Positions 1 to 8,600 of a stretch of DNA of 64,000 bases are shown piece by piece (position 1 is the stretch's first letter; the number at the start of each line of letters is the position of its first letter). Under the pieces are notes generated by a model. It had not been told where the DNA came from and made no database searches. It saw only the letters and a program-made list of their open reading frames with translations. Location: positions 2,723,773-2,787,772 of the forward strand of contig NZ_LFTY01000002.1 in the NCBI RefSeq assembly GCF_001078595.1, written 5' to 3'. The DNA comes from Candidatus Rhodobacter oscarellae (GTDB lineage: Bacteria > Pseudomonadota > Alphaproteobacteria > Rhodobacterales > Rhodobacteraceae). A program made the position numbers and the translations under genes.

Positions 1-424
1 CCGGCGCGATCAGCTCCAGCGTGGCATCCCAGGCGCCATGGGCCACGTTCCACGTCTCGGCCCCGCCCGCGCCCCAAAGGATCTGCTCCTTCTTGTTGGT
101 CATGATCCGCACCAAGGGGCAGTCCAGCGCATGCGCCATGTCGATCACGCGTTTCAGCGCGTCCATATGGCGGGTATGGGCCTCGTCGCCGGGCTTGTTC
201 GCCGTGGTAAGCCCGGCAAAGATATGGCGCGAGAGGCACGAGACCGGCTTGCCAAAGCCGGTCACCAGCGCCTTGATCCCGGCGATCTCATCGGCCGAGT
301 GATCGCCCACCTCCTTGTCCCAAACGAATTGCAGCTCGGCATGGTCGAGCCCGAATTCGTCCATCACATCAAGGGCATGCTTGAGGTCGCGACTAATGCC
401 GTCGCAGATCACGCCCAGCTTCAT
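1..424 (-). CDS. sugar phosphate isomerase/epimerase, TIM-barrel family (3' end cut by window edge)
   Basis: The first 141 codons of a minus-strand gene are visible and the rest lies outside the window. The N terminus (MKLGVICDGISRDL, then LQFVWDKEVGD) and the later segment VRIMTNKKEQILWGAGG fit the xylose-isomerase-like / AP-endonuclease-2 TIM-barrel family, which includes hydroxypyruvate isomerase and acid-sugar isomerases. The start codon overlaps the stop of the upstream dehydrogenase in an ATGA arrangement, so the two genes are translationally coupled and probably act in one pathway. The pairing with a threonate-dehydrogenase-like enzyme suggests catabolism of four-carbon or other acid sugars, but that is inference. 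The exact substrate cannot be told from this fragment. Confidence 0.75.
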   Translation of the reverse strand, partial: MKLGVICDGISRDLKHALDVMDEFGLDHAELQFVWDKEVGDHSADEIAGIKALVTGFGKPVSCLSRHIFAGLTTANKPGDEAHTRHMDALKRVIDMAHALDCPLVRIMTNKKEQILWGAGGAETWNVAHGAWDATLELIAP

Positions 425-1302
425 GGCGCCAGCTCCGCGCCGACGATCTCCTCGATGACCCGCGCGGCGGACTGGTTGTCACCCGCCGGGTACTTGGCGA
501 TCCCGGCCTGGAATATCTGCATCGCCGTGGCGGTGGTGTGCATCGGCACGCCCTCGCGCTTGGCCATCTCCAGCGAGATCGTCAGGTCCTTCCACATGGT
601 ACCAATGCCCGAGCCGGTGCCGTCGAACCGCCGATGCATGATGTTCTCAAGCGAGCCATCGGTGATGCCGTTGCCCGCCCCGGTCGAGGCGATCACCTCG
701 CGCAGCACCTGCCCCGAGATGCCCGCCTTGCCCGCCAGCACGCTCAGCTCGTAGGTGGCCGCGAAAAGCGAGCCGATCAGGGACTGCAAGCAGGCCTTCA
801 TCGCCTGGCCGTCGCCCACCTCCTGGCCGACATGATGGATGACCTTGGACACCGCCTCAAGCACGTCGCGCTGTGCGGCCATGGCCGCGTCCGTGCCCGA
901 GGCCATCAGCGCCAGGGTGCCGCCCATCGCGCCGGGCTGCCCGCCTGAGACGGGGCTGTCGATCATGTCGATGCCTGTGCCCTCCAGCGAGGCGGCGATC
1001 TCGCGCGCCTCATGGGCGTGGATCGTGGCGGTGAGGATCACCGCGGATCCCGCCGCCATCACCGTGGCCAGGTCCGCGATCACCTGCCGGGCCTGATCAC
1101 CATTCATCACCATGACGAAGACGGCCTTGGCGCCCTGCCCGACCTGCGCCGCCGCGCCGCAGCCGACCCCGCCCGCGCCGGTGAAAGCCGCCATCCGCTC
1201 CGATGACAGGTCAAACCCCGCCACCTCGAACCCCGCTACCATTAGGTTCTTCGCCAATCCCGAGCCCATATCGCCCAGGCCCACTACGCCCACTCGTGTC
1301 AT
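421..1302 (-). CDS. NAD(P)-dependent 3-hydroxyacid dehydrogenase (HIBADH family, L-threonate-dehydrogenase-like)
   Basis: This 293-aa cytoplasmic enzyme is predicted to oxidise a beta-hydroxy acid using NAD(P). It has the N-terminal Rossmann motif VGLGDMGSG (residues 7-15), the family substrate loop DSPVSGGQPGAMGG (115-128) and the catalytic lysine K169 in GDGQAMKACLQ. The residue four positions after the lysine is Gln173, not the Asn usual for 3-hydroxyisobutyrate dehydrogenase. From memory of the family, Gln at this place is typical of the LtnD (L-threonate dehydrogenase) branch, so I favour that subfamily with moderate confidence. It is cotranscribed with the coupled isomerase gene. The start is preceded by an AGGAGAT ribosome-binding site. 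Confidence 0.85.
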   Translation of the reverse strand: MTRVGVVGLGDMGSGLAKNLMVAGFEVAGFDLSSERMAAFTGAGGVGCGAAAQVGQGAKAVFVMVMNGDQARQVIADLATVMAAGSAVILTATIHAHEAREIAASLEGTGIDMIDSPVSGGQPGAMGGTLALMASGTDAAMAAQRDVLEAVSKVIHHVGQEVGDGQAMKACLQSLIGSLFAATYELSVLAGKAGISGQVLREVIASTGAGNGITDGSLENIMHRRFDGTGSGIGTMWKDLTISLEMAKREGVPMHTTATAMQIFQAGIAKYPAGDNQSAARVIEEIVGAELAP

Positions 1303-1454
1303 GTAAGATCTCCTCTATATTTGGCTTTCCGCCCCGCCATCTTGGCGGCGGGACCAGGCGCCATGCCCGAGGTTGACATCTCGCTCCGCTCCTCCCGAGC
1401 AGCGTGCTCAGGCTTGGCGAAATACGCTGGAAACGCAACGGGAAAGTTCACCAC

Positions 1455-1535
1455 GGGCCCTGGCCGCGGCGGCCCGGCGGGGGGCGGGGGTGGGTGGGTG
1501 GGCCGCCCCTCGACGGGCTGGCGCGGCCAGGGCCC
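1455..1535. other. 14-bp inverted repeat enclosing a G-quadruplex motif
   Basis: Positions 1455-1468 (GGGCCCTGGCCGCG) and 1522-1535 are exact reverse complements. The loop between them carries five G-tracts at 1479-1484, 1486-1490, 1492-1494, 1496-1498 and 1500-1502, separated by single C or T bases. That is a very favourable G-quadruplex pattern on the plus strand. The structure lies in the 423-bp gap between the divergent dehydrogenase and choline-sulfatase genes. No gene is apparent elsewhere in that gap. Confidence 0.7.
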
Positions 1536-1725
1536 ATCCGCGACAAGCATCTGTCGCCGGCAGATCAGAAGCCGTGTGAGGCCCCCGCTACGCTCATGCG
1601 GGCAAGAAAGGGGCATAGGTGATGCATGTTAAGGCCATGACTTATCAGCCGCCGCCCGTGTTGGTGCGAGGGCAATGCGCCATGCGATAGCCACTTACCG
1701 ACACAAAATAAGACGCGACACCAAC

Positions 1726-3240
1726 ATGCAAAAGCACCCCAATATCGTCCTGATCATGGCCGACCAACTGGCCCCGCAATTCACCGGCGCCTATGGCCAC
1801 CCCTTGGTCAAAACCCGGCATATGGAGGCGCTGGCCGCCCGCGGCACCCGCTTTGACGCCGCCTATTGCAATTCGCCGCTCTGCGCGCCGTCCAGGGCCA
1901 GCTTCATGGCGGGCCAGCAGGTCTCAAAGATCGCCGCCTATGACAATGCCGCCGAGTTCCCGGCCACGATCCCGACCTTCGCCCACTACCTGCGCGCGGC
2001 GGGGTACAGCACTGTTCTGTCCGGCAAGATGCACTTTGTCGGCCCCGATCAGCTGCACGGGTTCGAGGAGCGCCTGACCACCGATATCTACCCCGCCGAC
2101 ACCGCCTGGACGCCCAACTGGGAGGACCCAGACCGCCGCATCGCGCATTGGTACCACAATATGGATGCGGTGCGGCAGGCCGATCAGGCCATGACGACCT
2201 TTCAGTATGACTATGACGACGAGGCGGTGTTCCTGGCGCGGCGGCGGATCTTCGATCACGCGATGTCTGCCGATCAGCCCCTTGCGATGGTGGTCAGCCT
2301 GATCCACCCGCATGACCCTTACGTGGCGCGGCCTGAATATTGGGATCTCTACGATAATGCCCAGATCGACATGCCCGCATCCCCCTCTGCGACGGACGCG
2401 CATTCTGCCCGTTTGGCCCTGGGGATCGAGGCGCATCAGGGCGCGGTGACCGAGCAAGAGATCCGCAACGCCCGCCATGGCTACTACGCCAATACCAGCT
2501 ATTTCGACGCCAATGTCGGCAAGATCGTGAAGGCCTTGGAAGAGGCCGACATGCTCGACAACACCATCGTGGTGGTGACGGCAGATCACGGCGACATGCT
2601 GGGCGAGCGCGGGCTTTGGTACAAGATGTCCTGGCTGGAGCATTCCGCCCGCGTGCCGCTGATCGTGGCCGGGCCGGGCGTGCGCCAGCAAGAGGTCGCG
2701 GCGCCCTGCTCGCTGGTCGATATCCTGCCGACCTTCCGCGAGATCGCCCAGGATAACGGTGCGCTTGGCATGGCCGTCGATGGCGTCTCGCTTTGGCCCA
2801 CGCTGACCACGGGGACCGAGACGCAGACCGAGGCGATTGGCGAATACTGCGCCGAGATGACGCCCGGATACCCGGTGTGCATGATCCGGCGCGGGCGCTG
2901 GAAATACATCCACTGCGCGGCGGACGACCCGCAGCTCTTCGATCTCGAGGAGGACCCTGGCGAGCTGACCAACCTGGCCGCCGATGCCGGTCACGCCCAG
3001 ATCGCGGCGGAGTTTGCCAAGGAGGCAACCGAGCGCTGGGATGACGAAGCGATCCGCAGCGACGTCATAGCCTCGCAACGGATGCGGCGTGTGGTGCAGC
3101 CCGCTCTAGAGACCGGACGGATGACGCCTTGGGACTATCAACCCCCGCGGGACGCAACACAGGAATTTGTGCGCAATACTGTTAGCTGGGACGACGTGCT
3201 GCATCGGATGCAATACCCGGCGCCGCGCGATCACAAATAG
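1726..3240 (+). CDS. betC: choline-sulfatase
   Basis: This 504-aa sulfatase is predicted to hydrolyse choline-O-sulfate to choline and sulfate, supplying a glycine-betaine precursor and sulfur. The formylglycine-site motif CAPSR has its cysteine at residue 53. The N-terminal metal-binding segment is NIVLIMADQ (residues 6-14) and the second metal site is ADHGDMLGERG. The C terminus (TPWDYQPPRDATQEFVRN) matches the tail specific to BetC rather than generic sulfatases. An in-frame ATG lies 51 bases upstream, but the ATG at 1726 starts right at the conserved N terminus (MQKHPNIVLI). There is no signal peptide, as usual for cytoplasmic BetC. No betAB or betI genes are adjacent. Confidence 0.9.
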   Translation: MQKHPNIVLIMADQLAPQFTGAYGHPLVKTRHMEALAARGTRFDAAYCNSPLCAPSRASFMAGQQVSKIAAYDNAAEFPATIPTFAHYLRAAGYSTVLSGKMHFVGPDQLHGFEERLTTDIYPADTAWTPNWEDPDRRIAHWYHNMDAVRQADQAMTTFQYDYDDEAVFLARRRIFDHAMSADQPLAMVVSLIHPHDPYVARPEYWDLYDNAQIDMPASPSATDAHSARLALGIEAHQGAVTEQEIRNARHGYYANTSYFDANVGKIVKALEEADMLDNTIVVVTADHGDMLGERGLWYKMSWLEHSARVPLIVAGPGVRQQEVAAPCSLVDILPTFREIAQDNGALGMAVDGVSLWPTLTTGTETQTEAIGEYCAEMTPGYPVCMIRRGRWKYIHCAADDPQLFDLEEDPGELTNLAADAGHAQIAAEFAKEATERWDDEAIRSDVIASQRMRRVVQPALETGRMTPWDYQPPRDATQEFVRNTVSWDDVLHRMQYPAPRDHK

Positions 3241-3536
3241 GGTCCGGCCGAAGGATCATTTTGGCCAATCCGGGCCGTGAGGGCATAAAGACCGTTTGGG
3301 CGCCGGTCGGTGGGATCGGCGCTTGGACGGACGCGCTCGGGACGTGAATCGGTACGCAATCGCACACCGTAAAGATGCGCAAACGTATACAATTGCATAT
3401 GTTTGTTTTGCGTTAAGTACGTTTATTTTCAATGGCTTAACGTCCAGACTGGTGCGTCACTTTGACCACCCAAAGTGGCTTATGGGAACCCCCTCAATGT
3501 GCCAGCCTAACAGTCACAAAATTTCGAGAGGCTATC
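3241..3536. promoter_or_regulatory. AT-rich intergenic promoter region
   Basis: The 296 bases between choline-sulfatase and the next gene contain no credible ORF. The segment around 3380-3430 is clearly AT-richer than its surroundings. It includes GTATAC and CATATG palindromes a few bases apart, resembling the operators used by some GntR-family regulators. I cannot assign a regulator from sequence alone. Confidence 0.35.
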
Positions 3537-4589
3537 ATGTCACGCAACATCCTTATCCTCGGCGCGTCCTACGGGTCGCTTCTGGCCACCAAGCTGGCAA
3601 TGGCCGGGCACAATGTCACGATGACCTGCCGCGAGGCGACCGCCGCGCGCATCAACGCCGCGGGCACCATCGTGCGGATAAAGCTGCGCGGCGAAGACAC
3701 TCACCGGGCGCTGCCGTCCGGCGCATTGCCGGGCTCGGTCCGGGCGATCACGCCCACCAATGTGGACCCAACGCGCTTCGACTTGGTCTGCCTGGCGATG
3801 CAGGAACCGCAATACCGCGCGCCAGAGATTGCTTGGCTGATGCGCCAGATCGCCCTCTCGGGCAAGCCATGCCTCTCGATCATGAACATGCCGCCCCTGC
3901 CCTATCTGATGCGCCTGCCGGGGCTGCAGACCTCCATGCTGCGCGCGGCGTATTCCTGCCCCGAGGTCTGGGACGGGTTCCAGCCGGGCCTCGTCTCACT
4001 GTGCTCGCCCGACCCGCAGGCCTTCCGCCCGCCAGAAGAGGCCGCCAATGTGCTGCATGTGGGTCTGCCCACAAACTTTAAGGCCGTGCCCTTTGAGGAC
4101 CCGCAGCACACCGCCTTACTGCAGGAGCTTGCGGACGACATCGAGGCCGTGCGCATCGACGGCAAGGAGGTTCCGGTGAAGCTGCGGGTGCATGACTCGC
4201 TCTTCGTGCCCCTTGCGAAATGGTCGATGCTCTTGACCGGGAACTACCGCTGCGTCACCGCAGACGAACCCAGATCCATCCGCGACGCCGTACATGGCGA
4301 CCTGGCGCTCAGCGCAGACGTCTACGCCTGGGTCGGTCACCTTGCGCGCAGGCTCGGCGCGGATCCAAGCGATCAGGTACCCTTTGAGAAATACGCGAAG
4401 GCCGCAGAGGCCTTGATGAAGCCTTCCTCCGCCGCGCGCGCCATCGAGGCAGGCGCCGCGCAGATCGAGCGGGTGGACAGGCTGGTGCGGACCATCGGCG
4501 CTTCGATGGGGACCTGGCATCAAGAGGTTGATCGTGTCGTGGACCAGGTCGACGCGCGGCTTCACCTCACGGCGCGCTCGATCGCATAG
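3537..4589 (+). CDS. ketopantoate reductase-like NAD(P)-dependent oxidoreductase (ApbA/PanE N-terminal domain)
   Basis: This 350-aa protein starts with a Rossmann-type dinucleotide motif (ILILGASYGSLLATKLA, residues 5-21). The following layout (short beta-strand, TCREATAARINAAG, then a conserved RAITPTNVDPTRFDLVCLAMQ region) resembles the ApbA/PanE family. It is longer than typical PanE (about 300 aa) and lacks an obvious panthothenate-pathway neighbour. A specialised dehydrogenase acting on another 2-keto or 3-hydroxy acid is therefore as likely as ketopantoate reduction. The chosen ATG follows a GAGAGG ribosome-binding site. An in-frame ATG 75 bases upstream would add an unconserved leader. 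Confidence 0.65.
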   Translation: MSRNILILGASYGSLLATKLAMAGHNVTMTCREATAARINAAGTIVRIKLRGEDTHRALPSGALPGSVRAITPTNVDPTRFDLVCLAMQEPQYRAPEIAWLMRQIALSGKPCLSIMNMPPLPYLMRLPGLQTSMLRAAYSCPEVWDGFQPGLVSLCSPDPQAFRPPEEAANVLHVGLPTNFKAVPFEDPQHTALLQELADDIEAVRIDGKEVPVKLRVHDSLFVPLAKWSMLLTGNYRCVTADEPRSIRDAVHGDLALSADVYAWVGHLARRLGADPSDQVPFEKYAKAAEALMKPSSAARAIEAGAAQIERVDRLVRTIGASMGTWHQEVDRVVDQVDARLHLTARSIA

Positions 4590-5484
4590 CGCATTGGCAG
4601 CCATAGCGCTGCCGTAAGCCCGCGGCGGACAAACGGTCTTGGTGTCGGGCTAACTGCGGCGCAGAAAGCCAGCATCGCGGGCGGATTGGAATGTGCCGCG
4701 GAGAGCAAGGTTACGACCCGCGCCGCTCAGTCGCGGGTTGTATTGCCTGACCCTCGGTCGCCACGCGCTGCCTTTGGGCCTTTCGCATGTCGGCAAGATT
4801 CCACCGCATTCTCGGTGGATCTGCGCCGAAATCGGCGAATACCGACCGGGTGATTCTCTGATTCTCTGCGAGTTTGTTTCGCAAGCGCGAGGTAATAATC
4901 AGATAACGACCCGTTTGTTGAATGTTTGTGCGCAGAAGCGCTTCGCAAATAAATCAACCTTAGGATGAAAATTGAAATGTGGCTTTAGACGCAATCTGGA
5001 AACAGCCAATCGCGGCAAATTTAGCCATTCCCGATGTTTTTGGAAACAATACTCCGGAATTGGCCGTGTTTGGGTCCATCGTCTTACAATTATGCTAAAC
5101 AATGCAATGTATTCTTTGTGACATACCGCATTAACCTTTGAGCAGGCAAAGCTACCATCGGTGGAGTCAAAAACCGTTTTGCGCCCGAATTCGAACAAAA
5201 TTCTTTTCGAGTCGGCAGGAGTCCAAGCATATTCTGGAGGTACCGATGGGGTGTCGCAACGACAGCGGCATGGTTCGGGTATGACGGTCGGGCGGGGGCC
5301 CCGCCGTTTTCTGTAGGCGCGGGTTTCCGTGTCAGAGAGCTGCCAAGGGTGAACGGGCACGTGGGGGGTCCGCAACAATTGGAACGAACCATGCGCGCTT
5401 TGCGAAGCGCCGCATTTGGGTCGGGTGACTTTTGCCCGGCCCATTCAAATGGTGCCTCCGATGGTCGGGGGATGGGAGTTAAAG
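4590..5484. promoter_or_regulatory. long leader/intergenic region upstream of the RTX gene, with two hairpins
   Basis: About 900 bases separate the oxidoreductase from the RTX block with no convincing gene. Two consecutive hairpins lie at 4800-4819 (TCCACCG/CGGTGGA) and 4824-4837 (CGCCGA/TCGGCG). A tandem 8-bp repeat (TGATTCTC twice) follows at 4851-4866. The stretch 4870-5230 is markedly AT-rich for this genome, which fits a promoter or silencer-bound region upstream of a large surface-protein gene. Promoter positions could not be fixed by eye. Confidence 0.45.
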
Positions 5485-5655
5485 ATGAAGCGAAGCGCAT
5501 TCGCGCGGCAACACACGAGGGGGATCGGCGAAACACCGATGCCGTTGTTGTTTGCCGCGCCCAACGAAGGCGTATCGCCGAACCGCATCTCCGTACCGAT
5601 CCAACTCCAAAAGCGCGCCGACGGAGGCGCATTAGCCCAAGCTGTAGGGAAGTAA
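5485..5655 (+). CDS. possible 56-aa leader protein upstream of the RTX gene
   Basis: An ATG at 5485 is preceded by a good ribosome-binding site (GGGAG, six bases upstream). It opens a 56-codon frame (MKRSAFARQHTRGIGETP...) whose TAA ends only four bases before the start of the RTX gene. The RTX ribosome-binding site therefore lies inside this frame, which would permit translational coupling. I recognise no family and the composition is unremarkable. It could be a regulatory leader peptide or a chance frame. Confidence 0.3.
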   Translation: MKRSAFARQHTRGIGETPMPLLFAAPNEGVSPNRISVPIQLQKRADGGALAQAVGK

Positions 5656-5659
5656 GAAC

Positions 5660-8600
5660 ATGTCGAATTTTGATCCAAATTCTGTGACAGGTCTTGTTGG
5701 CCTATGGGACTTCATCAATGGCAATGCCAATGCGGATACCGGCCTCGCTGACGGGATCGCCCAGAACGGCGCGTTCGAAGGCAATGCCGGGGCTTCGGGT
5801 GACCGCGCTCATTTCGACGGGCACGGAGACCGTTTTGACGTCATAGCCGACGACGATGACGATGATGTGTTCGACAACTTGGACAAGGGCACCATCGAGG
5901 TGCAATTCACCCAAGACAGCCATATCGGCAGCAGCCCCGACACTTTGGTCAGCCGCGGCGAGTACGAGGATGCGGGCGACGATGGCTACTTTAGCATTTC
6001 CGTCCTGGCGAACGGCGCCGTCCAAGTCATCCACTGCAACGACAATGGCGACGAAGAGATCCTGACGACCTCGGCCGGTCTTGTGGATCCGGGCGACCTG
6101 ATCAACGTCAAGTACAGCTGGGACATCAACAGCGGCGTTACGCTGGAAGTTGAGAACCTTGATGATGGTTCGACTGCCAGCGTCAACAGCTCGCAGACCG
6201 GCCTGTCGATGGATATCGGTGACGACGACGCAAGCTTTACCTTCGGCGCGCGCGAAAATGATGACGACGATTACGACCGGTTCTTTGACGGCTCGATCGA
6301 CTATGTCGCCATCTACGAAAGCGGAGAGCCGCCGGTGGTTGATCCCAATGGCGTCGTCGACGGCGAGGCCGACGGCGAAGTCATGGAGCTAGGCTACGAC
6401 GACAGCAACGCGCCCACCGACCAGGGCGGCGACCTGATCACCGAAGACGCCGACGTAATCTTTGGCAACGGCGGTGACGACACCATTTCTGGCGCAGGTG
6501 GCAATGACACGATCTATGGCGACAGCGGCACCGACGGGGCGCCCGCGCGCGAGATCTTTGAATGGTCCGAGGCCGCCGGCTTTGGCAACAATGTCCAGAC
6601 CACCGGCTTCTCGCAGGACACCGGCTCGACCACGATCACCTTCGATGTTGAATCGCAGTCCTCCGGCGTCGACACGCAGTTCGAGACTGAATTGCAGAAC
6701 ACCCAAGATCTGGACGCAGGTGTGGGCGCCCAGTCGTCGCTGGAATCCATCCTGAACGGCAACGCGAACAGCGCGCTCTACAGCTGGACGTCCGAGGAGC
6801 CGATCCAGAATGTCGAGTTCCGCATCAACGACATCGACGGCGACGGTCGGGTTGTGGTGCGCGCCTATGACGAGTTTGGCAACGAGATCCCGGTGACGCT
6901 GTCCGACGCGGGTTCGGGGCTTACGCTGTCCGGCAACACCGCATCCAGCAATGACGACGACTACACCCAGGACTCCGCGTTTGAGCATTCGGTCCTGGTC
7001 ACTATTGCGGGCCCCGTCGCCTCTTGGACGGTCGAGCACCAGCAGGACGGCGGCAACAATACCGGCATCAACGTCACCGACATCGCATTTGACGTGAACG
7101 CCACGTTCGGCGAGCCCGGCGATGACGTGATCACCGGCGGCGACGGCGCCGACGAGATGTATGGCGAGGATGGCGACGACACGTTCATCGTGGCCAGCGG
7201 TGCCGAGGGCGACGGCGACGTGATCACCGGCGGCAACGGCCCCGACGACAGCGCCGACAACGACACGCTGGACCTGCGCGGCGCGGGCCAGGTGACCATC
7301 AACGCCTCTGCTGACGGCAGCGACGACGGCGCCCAGTCGGGCACGGTCACTTTCTCGGACGGCTCCATGCTGACCTTCAGCCAGATCGAGACGATCCTGA
7401 CCGATCCGCAGAACGAGGCCCCGACCGCCAACGACGACACCGTCAATGTGGACGAGGACCAAAGCGTCACCTTCAACCCGACCGCCAATGACACCGATCC
7501 GGATGGCGACCCGCTGGAGGTGACTTCCATCAGCGATCCGGCCAACGGCACCTTGACCGACAATGGCGACGGGACCTACACCTACGAGCCCGATCCGAAC
7601 TACAACGGCCCGGACTCGGTCACCTATACGATCCAGGATCCGTCGGGTGAGACGTCGACCGCCACGGTCACCTTCAACGTGGCCCCGGTGAATGACGATC
7701 CGGTCGCCAACGACGACAGCGGCAGCACGCTTCAGGGCACGCCTGTTGAGGTCAACCTGCTGGGCAACGACACCGATGTGGACGGCGACACGCTGGAGAT
7801 CGCCTCGGTCAGTGTGCCCGCCAGTCAGGGAGCGGTTGTCGACAATGGCAACGGCACGGTGACCTTCACCCCGGCTGTGGCCTTCGTGGGCGACGCCGAG
7901 ATCACCTATACCGTCTCGGACGGCAATGGCGGCAGCGACACCGGGACGGCAACCGTGACCGTGACGGACGTGATCGGACCGGTAGACGGGCTGAACAGCG
8001 GCGAGGTCATGGCTCCTGGCTACACCGATGTCGAAGGCGACATGATCGACGGCACCGATGGCGACAATGACACGATCTTTGGCAATGGCGGCGACGACAC
8101 CATCGACAGCGGCGTCGGCGACGACACCGTATATGGCGGCGCGGGCGACGACGTCTTTGTGCTGGCCGACGACGCTGAGAACATCGACAACGATGTGATC
8201 ATTGGCGGCGAGACCGACGAGGATGACGGCGGCGACCTTCTGGACGCCTCGGACTTCGAGGACGATCTGACCGTCGACATCACCGCACCCGAGACTGGCA
8301 CGATCACTGATGGGGTGGACACAACCACCTTTGAAGAGATCGAGATGATCGAGACCGGCTCGGGCGACGACACCGTGATGGGGTCGACTGGCGATGACTA
8401 TGTCCAGACCAACGGCGGCGACGACAGCGTCGTGGGCGGGGACGGCAACGACACGCTGCTCTCCGGCGACGGCGAGGACACTTTGGAAGGCGGCGACGGC
8501 GATGACAGCCTGGTGGGCGGCGACGAGGCCGATACCATTATGGGTGGCGACGGCGCGGACACCATCGACGGCGGGCGCGGCGGGGACGAGCTCGACGGCG

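Noticed and set aside
4899-5444. 181-codon minus-strand frame in the RTX leader
   Set aside because: Amino-acid composition is random (many Cys, His and Arg) with no domain. It crosses hairpins and AT-rich DNA typical of non-coding sequence.
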